Notes: generated by a model not told the origin, from the letters alone. A DNA stretch of 64,000 bases from Gammaproteobacteria bacterium (GCA_012103455.1 WLWT01000002.1:558001-622000); one strand, 5' to 3'. Shown: positions 17,854 to 26,889, counted from the stretch's first letter. A program made the numbers and translations.

Positions 17854-17978
17854 ACACCCAAGCAAAACTGACCCTCAGAAATGCCTTTGGTTTTAGGACG
17901 TACGAAGCGATGGAAACAGCCCTATATCACGCACTTGGCAACCTACCCGAGCCGAAATTCACCCACAGATTTTGCTGA
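17850..17978 (+). pseudogene. Transposase C-terminal remnant
   Basis: A 42-codon frame, with NTQAKLTLRNAFGFRTYEAMETALYHALGNLPEPKFTHRFC read across it, resembles the C-terminal end of ISL3-like or related transposases (a GFRTYEA motif and a short tail). The rest of the element is absent, so it marks an old deletion junction. Family assignment is tentative. Confidence 0.4.
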
Positions 17979-18026
17979 GGAGGCTGTTTTTTATCCAGTT
18001 CGTCCTTATCGTGCAGGCGTTGAATA

Positions 18027-18698
18027 GTGTTAACACGCCCTGAGCGAGAGGCGTTTCTGCTGCACGGTGCCACCGCCAGCACCGGCGCAGCCGCCGTGCT
18101 CGTTGTCTTAAACGTACCATCCGCGACGGACGGGTGCGGCGCCGACGGTACGTTTAGCGCACTCGGTGGAACGAGCGGCGCGCAAGCCATTATCGGCCGG
18201 ACTACCCAGCTCGGTCTCATGAACATCCTCGAGGTTCGCCTTGGCGCTATCGACCGCTCTACGCTAGGCCACCCCGGCAAATCCGGCTACTGTGTCGCCG
18301 AGGACGAGGCGGGCACGAGCTGGCAACCGCTTGCCGAGCAACGCGGCGTACCGCCGGGCGCCTTGGCCGTCACTGTCATGGCGGCTGGCGTCATGGCGGC
18401 TGGCGCTCCCCGCCGGATCATGAACGAATGGACTACCGTAGCCGAGGAGATACTCGAGACCTGCGCGGCCGAGATCCGCGCCAACAGGCGTCACTACTCT
18501 ATCTGGCCAGGCAACTACGCCATCGTCGTTGCACCTCAGCACCGTGCCCACCTGGAGGCAGCGGGTCGGACCGAGGACGATGTCGTCCGTTTCATCCACA
18601 AACGCGCACGTATCTACCGTCGCCAATGGGCGGATGTAGGGAAGAGCGCGGCGATGACGAGTATGCGGCGCTACAGCCGGATTCATATCCAACGGTAA
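18027..18698 (+). pseudogene. Conserved hypothetical, partner of the UGSC gene (frameshifted)
   Basis: The reading frame has conserved-looking blocks (GRTTQLGLMNILEVRLGAIDRSTLGHPGKSGYC, AVTVMAAG, RRHYSIWPGNYAIVV, RFIHKRARIYRRQWADVGKS), but I know no name or function for it. A tandem duplication gives VMAAGVMAAGAP near 18376-18405. Near 18640 the reading should shift to the +1 frame, which continues with DDEYAALQPDSYPTV, so the C-terminus is broken. Genes like this appear in my memory directly upstream of UGSC-motif genes, as here; treat that as unverified. Confidence 0.45.
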
Positions 18699-19169
18699 AA
18701 TAAGGAAACGATCGGCTTTCTTGATCAGCTGGAGCGGTTGCTCCGGGAGCGCTGCGCAATCTCGCGGGTGGAGCGCTACACGAGATCGAACTATAGCGCG
18801 CCGGCCGAACCGGATATTGCCGAGGCCGCAGCCGGCTGGTCACTGGCGATTACGGGGCTCGGCGACTGAGGCAGTTGTTCGTCGCGCGGTTCGCATGAGG
18901 CCATTGCCGCGGCAAAGGCGCGCGTCCCTGCTGCCGCTGTGATGACGTAGAACTTGGTGAGCGCGGCTGAGCTGATGTCTCGCGTGTTGGGCGCGGACGG
19001 CTACCTGTTCGTCATCATCGGCCACCTTGCGAGCAGCGCCATTAGCGCGGAGCTGCTCGCGCGGGCCGGGGCGGACGGGCCGGTAACTCGCCAAAATGTA
19101 TGCGTACCACGAGCTGCTCGCGCCTGCCGGGGCGAGCGGCGAGGCGATCGCGCGAATGACCGGCATTGA
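18699..19169 (+). pseudogene. UGSC-family protein relic with in-frame UGA in the UGSC motif
   Basis: One frame reads KETIGFLDQLERLLRERC, then APAEPDIAEAAAGWSLAITGLGD, then TGA at 18867-18869 followed by GSCSSRGSHEAIA, and after another stop (TAG) continues AAELMSRVLGADGYLFVII. Position and context of the TGA match the U of the UGSC motif that names this putative selenoprotein family. The in-frame TAG about 25 codons later, the lack of a clear start and the loss of the usual second Cys pair (SCSS then RG) show that the gene is no longer intact. The ancestral protein was probably a selenoprotein; its reaction is unknown to me. Confidence 0.5.
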
Positions 19170-19373
19170 GCCCGCATCATGTGTTTATGGCCGAGGATTC
19201 GAGGCCTGGTGCCGGTTTGAACCGGACGGCGCGGCTGTAGAAATGGGTGCTTTTGATAGCTGGGCTCTGTAGGCAAGAGCACGATACGCAGCGTCGATTC
19301 CGAACTGCGTCCACAGCAATTTTCGGGCGCAATGCTCACCCGCGGCTTCACGCTAGACCCAGCGAGGAAATCG

Positions 19374-20509
19374 ATGCCCAAAGCACAGATCATTCACCAG
19401 CTTGGTCCACCCGGCGTGATGCAGTGGCAGGATTGGCCGGCGCCCGCTCCTGGTCCGGGCGAGGTCAGGCTGCGGCATACCGCTGTTGGTGTGAACTTCG
19501 CCGACACCTACCACCGCGGAGGTATCTCGCACCCCTGGCCGGTGCCGCCCTGTCCTGCTGTGATCGGATTCGAGGGAGTCGGCGTTGTCGAGGGTACAGG
19601 CGCAGGCGTGACGGAGTTCGAGACTGGTGATCGGGTTGCTTATGGCATCCCGCCGCTAGGCAGCTACTGCGAGGTGCGCAACTATCGTGCCTATAAGTTG
19701 CTGCACATGCCGGACGGACTCGACGACAAACAGGTCGCGGCTTTGTTGATGAAGGGCATGACGGCGCACTACCTGTTGCACCGGACCTACGCCGTGCAAC
19801 CGGATGACATCATCCTGGTACATGCGGCGGCCGGCGCTATGGGCTTGATTCTCTGCCAGTGGGCCAGGGCGTTGGGGGCCACGGTGGCCGGTACTGTCTC
19901 GACAGCGGAGAAGGCGCAGGCTGCCCGCGCGGCGGGTTGCGGCCATCCGGTCGTGCGCTCCGAGCGAGACTTCGCCGATGTGGTGCGTGAGGTCGCAGAC
20001 GGCGAGGGCAGTGCCGTGGTCTACGAGGCGATCGGCAAGGATACCCTTCAGGGTTCCTTGGATTGCCTGAGATCGATGGGCGTCTGTGGGGCATACGGGC
20101 ACGTCTCCGGTCCACCGGATCCGATCGACGTTATCCAGGGATCTAGGCCGCCGCGGTTCGCTCTTCATCACCCGGCCCGCCATCATGCACTACGTCGCCA
20201 AGCGCTCCGATCTGGAGGACAGCTCTAAAAATGCACTTTTTCCGCGATTGCGGCGTCAGCGCTGTGCTCGAATCATCAGGTATCACCTAGACACTGCGGT
20301 GGTGCGCGCGGTGCTTCCTTGCACTCACGAAAAAATGACTATTTTTAGCAGGCGCCCTGGAGTGAACCGCGCCGGATCTTTTCAAAGCGATCGGCGATGG
20401 CGTGCTCGATGCGAACATCAATTACGAATACCCACTGAAGGATGCGGTCAGAGCGCATGAGGCCATTGAATCCGGCACGACGCTGGGCGCGACCGTGTTG
20501 ATACCATGA
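19374..20509 (+). pseudogene. Quinone oxidoreductase (zeta-crystallin type), interrupted by a MITE-like element
   Basis: From the ATG at 19374 the frame encodes an NADPH:quinone reductase of the MDR superfamily: GPGEVRLRHTAVGVNFADTYHR, then ALLMKGMTAHYLL and the nucleotide site VHAAAGAMGLILCQWA. A single-base frameshift near 20140 moves the reading to DLGRRGSLFITRPAIMHYVAKRSDLE. The 141-bp element at 20217-20357 follows, and the C-terminal end (LFKAIGDGVLDANINYEYPLKDAVRAHEAIESG, ending TVLIP) resumes after it. Two separate lesions make this a pseudogene, and it fixes the insertion point of the element. Confidence 0.8.
20217..20357 (+). repeat. MITE-like inverted-repeat element, copy A (141 bp)
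   Basis: Begins GGACAGCTCTAAAAATGCAC and ends with the complement of GGGCGCCTGCTAAAAATAGT, imperfect terminal inverted repeats. It is flanked by TGGA on both sides (20213-20216 and 20358-20361), a 4-bp target duplication, and interrupts the quinone oxidoreductase gene. The interior is nearly the same in copies B, C and D. Confidence 0.85.
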
Positions 20510-20748
20510 ACCCACCGTCGGACATCAAGGCGCTGACTTTCGACAGCGGCGGCACCGTGCGCAATAGGTGTTCTCCAGTTCCAAAGCAGCGCAATGGGCC
20601 GGCACATTCGTTCGAGCATGACGGTGCAGCGCACCGCGTCCGCTCGCGCAGCCGGCCAACGGCGCGCTTCCATGGCGCTTGGTGCGCCGGCGCGCGCGGG
20701 CGGGGAACCCGGTCGTTGTCGGAGTCTGGCGGGGGTGTTGCGCTTTGA
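20506..20748 (+). pseudogene. Haloacid dehalogenase-like N-terminal fragment
   Basis: The frame starts MNPPSDIKALTFDSGGTV, which has the HAD motif I (DxxGT-like, here FDSGGTV), then degenerates into low-information sequence. The ATG overlaps the last codons of the quinone oxidoreductase relic, so the two were probably an operon. Only about 20 residues are recognisable. Confidence 0.4.
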
Positions 20749-20840
20749 GGGTTTGGTGAACGCCCCGCCATGGAGGGCCGGGCAAGCAAGCCTGTGCAGG
20801 CTCGGGCTGGGCGAGCCTGTGGTGCCTCCGGCTGGACCGA

Positions 20841-22052
20841 TCAGGGCCGCAGTGCGTCCTCGATAGGAAAGCTAGAGAGCACCTCGGTTCCGGTCTGCGT
20901 GACCAGCACCATCTGCTCCAGCTTCACACCCTCCCCGCCCCGGTCGGAGCCGACGTAGCTCTCGATGCAAAGCGTCATGCCGGGCTCGATGATGCCGTCG
21001 TAGCCGTCCCAGTTCCAGTCCTGGGGGTAGTAGATCTTCGGATATTCATTCGAGAGGCCGATGCCATGCGCGAGGCACGGGTAGCGGCGGGTGGAGAACT
21101 CCGGTGCCTGTACCAGCGCGCGTTCGCTCAGCTCGCGAAAGCCGATGCCGGGGCGCAACAACGACAGGTTGTGGCTCACTTCCTCGTAGGCGCGCTCGTA
21201 GAGATCGCGCTGTACCGCGCTAGGCTTGTTTTCGCCACACAGCCAGGTGCGCGAGATATCCGCACAGTAGCCGAAGGGGCCGACCATATCCGTATCGAAG
21301 GCCACCAGATCGCCCGCTGCAATGACCCGATCGGACGCTTCTTGCAGCCAGGGATTGGTGCGCGGGCCGGAGGCGAGCATGCGCCCGTCGCACCAGTCGC
21401 CGTCATGGGCGATATTGACCTGATGCAGGATCGACCAGATCTCCGTTTCCAGTGCGCCGGGCATCAATGCATCGTGCAGGCGCCGCATCGCGTGCTCCGC
21501 AACGGCGATGGCATGCCGCGTGCAGATCAGCTCTTCGGGCGACTTGATCGAGCGGGCGCGCTCCACCAGCGATTCCGCATCCACCACAGCGACGTTGCGC
21601 TCGGCGAGCGCCAGCGTGGCGCTCGGATTCAGCATCTCCAGGCTGACGGTCCGGGCGTCCCGGTCTAGCCCGATCTCGGCGAGAAAATCACACACGTCGG
21701 CCGCGAAACCGCGCGCGTTGTCGGCCAGCGCAAGCCCGCCATCAAAGGTGCAGAGCCGGCGCGGGCGCCGGTAGTCGTCAACCTGCTCGTAGCCGCGTCC
21801 AGTGGCGCCGTGAAGGACGACTGGGCCGATTACGGGGACGAACGCGTAGATGGTGGGGATACGGCTCTGGAATAGCGAGTACTCGCGCAGATCCAGCGCG
21901 TAGCGCAAGCTCACCGGATTGACCAGCACGCACAAGGCGACGCCGGCGCGCGCCATTTGCTCGCGCAGGCACGCCAGCCGGTAGCGCCGCAAGGCCTGCA
22001 GGTCCACCGCGGGCTTTTCGATGACGGCGCTCTGGAAACTCCCGTACAGCAT
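20841..22052 (-). CDS. M24-family protein related to DMSP lyase DddP, catalytic Asp replaced
   Basis: A 403-aa creatinase/aminopeptidase-fold (M24) protein. The C-terminal pita-bread domain closely follows what I remember of DddP: MLASGPRTNPWLQE, then FDTDMVGPFGYCADISRTW with the metal-binding Asp residues (about 250-265), LAHGIGLSNEY with the metal His (about 329), IIEPGMTLCIESYVG and VKLEQMVLV with the two metal Glu residues. DddP has CDEWP after the HG motif, where the Asp acts as base; here it is SNEYP, so that Asp is Asn. It may therefore cleave something other than DMSP, possibly a methylated amine or amide. Start ATG 22052 follows AGGAGTGG. It is the last gene of the minus-strand set with the Rieske oxygenase. 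Confidence 0.8.
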   Translation of the reverse strand: MLYGSFQSAVIEKPAVDLQALRRYRLACLREQMARAGVALCVLVNPVSLRYALDLREYSLFQSRIPTIYAFVPVIGPVVLHGATGRGYEQVDDYRRPRRLCTFDGGLALADNARGFAADVCDFLAEIGLDRDARTVSLEMLNPSATLALAERNVAVVDAESLVERARSIKSPEELICTRHAIAVAEHAMRRLHDALMPGALETEIWSILHQVNIAHDGDWCDGRMLASGPRTNPWLQEASDRVIAAGDLVAFDTDMVGPFGYCADISRTWLCGENKPSAVQRDLYERAYEEVSHNLSLLRPGIGFRELSERALVQAPEFSTRRYPCLAHGIGLSNEYPKIYYPQDWNWDGYDGIIEPGMTLCIESYVGSDRGGEGVKLEQMVLVTQTGTEVLSSFPIEDALRP

Positions 22053-22081
22053 GAGCGACCACTCCTGAAGAGACGGCGACC

Positions 22082-23164
22082 TCAGTCGTCCAGGGCGTTG
22101 CGCACCCACTGTTGCATGATCTGGATCGAGTGCTCCGAGCGCAGGCCGCGTTCGGGATCGATGACCAACGGGCCCGGCACATAACCTCGCGACTTGAGGC
22201 CGCGCTGAACGCTCTCGACCAGCAAGATGTCCTCCTCCACCGTGGTCGCTCGATCTTGAGCGGCCAGGCGGCGGATGGTCTCGCTATCCCCGCCGTCCAC
22301 GGTGTACCAGCCGCGCCAGGCCACCACGTTCTGTGGGTCCAGCGCCCGCCAGTGGTAGGTGTTCAGCACGTTGCCCGGATAGACCTGGAACGAGAACATC
22401 GGCCACAGAAACCAGCTCGAGTACTCCTCGGCGTGCGGGCGTGTCGTGTCGATCTCATAGGTCAGCATGTCGATACCCGCGCATTCGGTAGTGTGACGCA
22501 GACAGTAGCCTTGCGGGCGGATGTCGTAGGTCTGCGGCTTGACCACACCGGAGGTGAAGGTGTGGTGGTTACGGGCGCAGTGATAACACTCGGAATAGTT
22601 CTCGACCGAGATTTTCCAGTTGCACCGCTCCTGCACCTCGACCCATTCGAGCGGCTGCAGCCGCTCCCAGTCCGGTACCCATTCCATGAACTCGTCGCGT
22701 ACGCCCGGGAACCACTCGTCCATCGGTCGCGCATCGTCGTCCAGGTTGACGAAGATGAAGTTCGCGAAGACCTCGGTGCGCACCTCCGTCAGACACACCA
22801 TGGCGCGCTCGAAGCCCTCGACGGCGGCGAGGTTCGGCCCGGCGCGAAGCTCCCCGGTCAGCTCGTAGGTCCAGGCGTGGTAGGGGCAGACGAGCACTCG
22901 GACCGATCCCGCGCCGGACAGTAACTGGTGCGCGCGGTGCTGGCAGACGTTGTAGAAAGTACGTACGACGCCATCACGTCCCTTGATGCAAAACAAACTC
23001 TCGCCCGAGATCTCGAAGGCGAAGTAGTCGCCCGGGTTAGCGAGTTGGCTGGCATGACCGGCGAACTGCCAGGTGCGCGCCAGCAGCCTCTCGCGCTCCG
23101 CCTCGTAGACGGACGGATCGGTGTAGTAGCGAGCGGCCAGGGCTCGGATCACGGGTGCGGTCAT
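22082..23164 (-). CDS. Rieske [2Fe-2S] ring-hydroxylating-type oxygenase, alpha subunit (betaine/carnitine demethylase-like)
   Basis: A 360-aa oxygenase. CQHRAH and CPYHAW supply the two Cys and two His of the Rieske cluster (about residues 73-97). NYSECYHCARNHHTF contains the two His ligands of the mononuclear iron. Proteins of this group include glycine betaine monooxygenase, stachydrine demethylase and carnitine oxygenase, which remove or break C-N bonds with an electron-supplying reductase that is not encoded here. The start overlaps the RpiR stop (ATGA) and 29 bp separate it from the M24 gene, so all three are co-transcribed. Substrate is inferred only from context, with a GcvT-fused oxidase diverging upstream and a betaine-type importer at 31-35 kb. 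Confidence 0.85.
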   Translation of the reverse strand: MTAPVIRALAARYYTDPSVYEAERERLLARTWQFAGHASQLANPGDYFAFEISGESLFCIKGRDGVVRTFYNVCQHRAHQLLSGAGSVRVLVCPYHAWTYELTGELRAGPNLAAVEGFERAMVCLTEVRTEVFANFIFVNLDDDARPMDEWFPGVRDEFMEWVPDWERLQPLEWVEVQERCNWKISVENYSECYHCARNHHTFTSGVVKPQTYDIRPQGYCLRHTTECAGIDMLTYEIDTTRPHAEEYSSWFLWPMFSFQVYPGNVLNTYHWRALDPQNVVAWRGWYTVDGGDSETIRRLAAQDRATTVEEDILLVESVQRGLKSRGYVPGPLVIDPERGLRSEHSIQIMQQWVRNALDD

Positions 23165-24048
23165 TCGCTGTCTCGCAGGTAGATGCCGAGCTGATGACGG
23201 CGCTGGTGGAACTGCTCGACGCGCTCGACGATCTCATCGCTCGCCGAGGCGATGACGAAGCTCAGCAGCGTCTCGAGCAGCGCGATGGTTGAGACCGACG
23301 AAGGGAAGAACTGCGGTGTGTCCACCGCTACCGTGAAGCCGTGCGCTGCACCCAGCACGATAGGCGAGGTCGGGCTGTCGGAGATGCCGATCACGGTCAG
23401 GCCCTGCCTGGAGGCGATGCGCACGGCTTCCACCACCTCGGAGCGATAGGGCTTGCAGGTGATGGCGATGATCGTATCGTGCTCATCAGCCCAGGCGAGA
23501 TCATCGACCGGTGTAGAGCCGGGGCGCGGGATGGCATGGAACTGCACCATTGCGGTTGAGGCGAGATAGGTGAAGTTACGGGCGTTGGCATTGTTCACGC
23601 CGACGCCGAGCGTGAAGACGTTGCGCGAAGCCCAGATAGCTTGCGCTGCGGCCCGCAACGCCGGCTCCGGAACGGCCGCGAAGGTCTCCTCGATATTGCG
23701 GATGGCAGCGCCGACCAGGTCGGCGTAGAGCGCGCCCATCGCGCCCGACTTGCGGGTGCCCTGCAGCCAACGCGCCCGATCGGGAAAGCTGATAGCGGCA
23801 CGGCGGATGGCCTCGCGAAACGGCTCACGAAAGTCCTCGTAGCCATCGAAGCCCACCTGGCGGGCCATGCGCACGAAGGTGTTGGGCTTCACCTTCGCCG
23901 CTGCCGCGATCTGGCGCACGGTCGATACGCCCACGTCCTGCGGATTCTCGAGCACGTAGCGGGCCGCTTTCCGAGCCTCGGGCGTGAGCGTATCCCATTC
24001 GGCGCTCAGCCGGCCTAGAACACTGGTTGATACATCTGTATCATTCAT
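23161..24048 (-). CDS. RpiR/MurR-family transcriptional regulator
   Basis: About 295 aa. The N-terminal HTH (LTPEARKAARYVLENPQDVGVSTVRQIAAAAKVKPNTFVRMARQVGF) is followed by a SIS sugar/phospho-ligand domain (NVFTLGVGVNNANARNFTYL, then AITCKPYRSEVVEAVRIA and GLTVIGISDS). Members control catabolic operons and bind small molecules through SIS. It lies between, and is divergent from, the FAD/GcvT gene at 24308 and leads the Rieske/M24 operon, so both sides are likely targets. Start at ATG 24048 (MNDTDVS); a TTG at 24078 would add ten residues. Confidence 0.88.
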   Translation of the reverse strand: MNDTDVSTSVLGRLSAEWDTLTPEARKAARYVLENPQDVGVSTVRQIAAAAKVKPNTFVRMARQVGFDGYEDFREPFREAIRRAAISFPDRARWLQGTRKSGAMGALYADLVGAAIRNIEETFAAVPEPALRAAAQAIWASRNVFTLGVGVNNANARNFTYLASTAMVQFHAIPRPGSTPVDDLAWADEHDTIIAITCKPYRSEVVEAVRIASRQGLTVIGISDSPTSPIVLGAAHGFTVAVDTPQFFPSSVSTIALLETLLSFVIASASDEIVERVEQFHQRRHQLGIYLRDSE

Positions 24049-24307
24049 GAGGGGCGAGATTACAGGCCGTTTGCTCAATCTTATACAGCGCAGTACGCGG
24101 AGTTCGAAGAATTACGACTTAGAGTTCTCAGATCACGACAAGCTTGAATGGTACGTTTGTACCTCTCGCCCAGCCGCTGGCACTCTGCGCTCGCAGCCGC
24201 TCGGAAGGCCCACGATTTCGAGCGCCGGCAGCGCCGCTTGCGGGCGGTGCGTGGCAGGCCACACCGGTTCGGCCATCCCGGCCGGTCACAGCGGAGGGCG
24301 CAACAGC

Positions 24308-26782
24308 ATGAGTGCGGAATTTCCCCGCGCGGCGCGGGCGGTCATCGTCGGCGGCGGCGTCATGGGTGTGGGGCTCGCCTACCACCTCGCACATGAAGGC
24401 TGGACGGATATCGTGCTGCTGGAGAAGGCCGAACTGACCAGCGGCTCCACCTGGCACGCCGCCGGTCAGATCACCCAATCCACCTCGAGCTTCGGGCTCG
24501 GCAAGTGCATCGACTACAACATCGGCCTCTACTCGGGCGCCCTGGAAGCGGAGACGGGACAGGCAACCACCTGGCACGGCTGCGGCTCGCTTCGCCTGGC
24601 GTACAACGAGGACGAGCTGGACTGGTTGCGTCACAGCCTGTCGGTGGGTACGGCCCTCGGATTCAACATCGAGCTGGTGGGACCGGATCGGATCCGCCAG
24701 CTCCACCGTTTCTACAACCTGGACGGCGTGCTGGGCGCGCTACACACCCCGGATGACGGTCACGTGGACCCGAGCAACGTCACCTTGGCCCTGGCGGCCG
24801 GGGCCCGGCAACTCGGCGTACGGATTATCCGCCGCTGCCGGGCGACGAACATCACGCTCGCGCCGAACGGCGAGTGGATCGTCGATACCGAGCGCGGCTC
24901 CATCCGGTGCGAGCATATCGTCAACGCCGGCGGCACCTATGCGCGCCAGATGGGCGAGTGGTCGGGCTTGCAGATCCCCACCACCTCGATGACCCACCAC
25001 TACTTCGTGACCGAGCCGGTGCCGCAGTTCGCTGAGCTGCAATCGGAGCTGCCTGTGATCCGTGACGACCGGCAGGTATCGGGCTATGTGCGCATGGAAC
25101 AGCAGCGGGCATTGATCGGCATCTATGAGAAGGAGAATCCCAACTCGGTCTGGGAGGAGCATTGCCCGTGGGAGGCCGAGAATGAACTCTTCGCCGCCGA
25201 CTACGATCGCGTCATGCCGTGGCTGGAGAATGCGCTGGAGCGGATGCCCATCTGCGCCTCGCTCGGCATCAGCCGTGAAGTGCACGGCGCCATCTCGCAT
25301 CCTCCCGACGGCAACCCGCTGATCGGTCCCGCACCGGGCGTGCGCAACTACTGGTGCTGCTGCGGCACCCAGATCGGCATCGGCTGGGGACCGGGCCTCA
25401 CCCGCGAGCTGGCGCGGTGGATGGTGCACGGCGCGTCGGACCTCTCCATGCGCGAGTACGACCCGCGCCGCTTCGGTGCTTACGCGACCCCGCAGTGGCA
25501 GGTGGTCAAAGCCCACGAAGACTACTGCCTGCGCCACGAGATCCCGTTCCCGCACTTCAACCGCCTGGCAGGACGGCCCATCAAACCCTCACCGCTCTAC
25601 GAGCGTCTGAAGGCGGCTGGTGCCGTGTACGAGGAAGTCTACGGCCACGAGCGCCCACGGTGGTTCGCCGTGGACGGCGTGGAAGCACGCGATCACTACT
25701 CCTTTCGCCGCAACATCGTGCACGATATCGTCGGTGCCGAGTGCCGGGCCGTACGCGACGCCGTAGGCATCATGGACATCAGCGCATTCGCCAAAGTAGA
25801 GCTGGCCGGTACAGATGCCGCCGCCCTGCTCGATCGCCTCATCGCCAACCGCCTGCCGGCGAAGCCCGGCGGCATCGCATTGACCCACCTCCTCACGCCT
25901 GGTGGACGCATCTCGCTCGAGACCACGGTCGTCAAGCTGGACGCCCAGCGCTTCTACCTGGTGTGCGCGGCCTTTTTCGAGCAACGGCTGCTCGATGAGT
26001 TGAATCAAGCGCGGGCTGACGAGGATGCCGAGGTCATCGTGCGCTCGGACGACTGGGCGGCGCTCGCGTTGAACGGACCACGCTCACGCGACGTGCTCGC
26101 CGCTTGCACCTCGGCGGCGCTAGGCAACGCGGCATTTCGCTGGTTTAGCGCTCAACGCATCGAAGTTGCAGGCTACCCGGTTTGGGCGCTGCGCATGTCC
26201 TACGCCGGCGAACTCGGCTGGGAGCTGCACCTGGCGCGCGAGCACACACTGCCCGTCTACGACGCACTGTGGCGGGCCGGAGCACCGTACGGCATCCGCA
26301 ACTACGGCAGCTTCGCGATGAACGCCATGCGCATGGAGAAAGCCTTCAAGGGCGCCGGTGAGCTCACCAACGAGGTGACCTTGCCGCAGGCCGATGTCAT
26401 GCGCTTCGTCAAGCTGGACAAACCCGGCTTCGTCGGCCAGGCGGCAACGGTGCGGTCCATGCAAGCGCCGCTGCCGTGGATCTGCGCCTATCTTGAAATC
26501 GACGCGGACGGCGCGATCGACGGGCATGGGGGTGAAGCGGTGCTGCACGACGGCCGCGTCGTCGGCTCCACGGCCTCGGTCGCCTATGGTCACAGCGTCG
26601 CCAAGCTGCTCGCCTTCGCCTACGTGAAGCCCGCAGCCGCGGCGCCGGGCACGGCCTTGCAGGTGGTTATCCACGGCACCGCCAGAGACGCCCGCGTACT
26701 CGCCGAACCGGTCCTCGATCCGCACAGCGTGCGCCCGCGGCAGGACCAGGCCCACAGCCACGAACATCAGGCCAGCAGATGA
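24308..26782 (+). CDS. FAD-dependent oxidoreductase fused to GcvT-like domain (dimethylglycine/sarcosine dehydrogenase type)
   Basis: An 824-aa fusion. The N-terminal DAO flavin domain has AVIVGGGVMGVGLAYHLA and STWHAAGQ, with the His that carries covalent flavin in this family. The C-terminal half is a GcvT/aminomethyltransferase domain that binds tetrahydrofolate and ends with GTALQVVIHGTARDARVL. Enzymes of this build oxidise N-methyl groups of dimethylglycine, sarcosine or similar amines and pass the one-carbon unit to folate. It starts at the ATG after GGAGGG; the frame extends upstream without a better start. It is divergent from the RpiR-Rieske-M24 operon, and together they suggest stepwise demethylation of a quaternary or tertiary amine. 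Confidence 0.88.
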   Translation: MSAEFPRAARAVIVGGGVMGVGLAYHLAHEGWTDIVLLEKAELTSGSTWHAAGQITQSTSSFGLGKCIDYNIGLYSGALEAETGQATTWHGCGSLRLAYNEDELDWLRHSLSVGTALGFNIELVGPDRIRQLHRFYNLDGVLGALHTPDDGHVDPSNVTLALAAGARQLGVRIIRRCRATNITLAPNGEWIVDTERGSIRCEHIVNAGGTYARQMGEWSGLQIPTTSMTHHYFVTEPVPQFAELQSELPVIRDDRQVSGYVRMEQQRALIGIYEKENPNSVWEEHCPWEAENELFAADYDRVMPWLENALERMPICASLGISREVHGAISHPPDGNPLIGPAPGVRNYWCCCGTQIGIGWGPGLTRELARWMVHGASDLSMREYDPRRFGAYATPQWQVVKAHEDYCLRHEIPFPHFNRLAGRPIKPSPLYERLKAAGAVYEEVYGHERPRWFAVDGVEARDHYSFRRNIVHDIVGAECRAVRDAVGIMDISAFAKVELAGTDAAALLDRLIANRLPAKPGGIALTHLLTPGGRISLETTVVKLDAQRFYLVCAAFFEQRLLDELNQARADEDAEVIVRSDDWAALALNGPRSRDVLAACTSAALGNAAFRWFSAQRIEVAGYPVWALRMSYAGELGWELHLAREHTLPVYDALWRAGAPYGIRNYGSFAMNAMRMEKAFKGAGELTNEVTLPQADVMRFVKLDKPGFVGQAATVRSMQAPLPWICAYLEIDADGAIDGHGGEAVLHDGRVVGSTASVAYGHSVAKLLAFAYVKPAAAAPGTALQVVIHGTARDARVLAEPVLDPHSVRPRQDQAHSHEHQASR

Positions 26783-26889
26783 GCGCAATCATGCCGGCCA
26801 TAGCGGCGACCAGTCTAGGCGGCCTACGCGCCCGGCTCTTCGCCGGTTGCGCTCTGGTAACGCCGCTCATTGTCGCCGCCGCCGCATGA
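26779..26889 (+). CDS. Short hydrophobic ORF, probably a truncated gene
   Basis: ATGA overlap with the preceding gene suggests a coupled start. The 36 codons give a hydrophobic, basic peptide (LRARLFAGCALVTPLIVAAAA) resembling the first transmembrane segment of a membrane protein, ending at a TGA. It may be the truncated start of a lost gene. Confidence 0.25.
   Translation: MSAIMPAIAATSLGGLRARLFAGCALVTPLIVAAAA

Noticed and set aside
20841..22052. Calling the M24 protein a DMSP lyase (dddP)
   Set aside because: Similarity is strong, but the residue matching the proposed catalytic Asp is Asn and the neighbours fit amine demethylation.
24308..26782. DMSP demethylase dmdA
   Set aside because: DmdA is a GcvT-like protein without an FAD domain; this one is a DAO-GcvT fusion of the dimethylglycine dehydrogenase kind.
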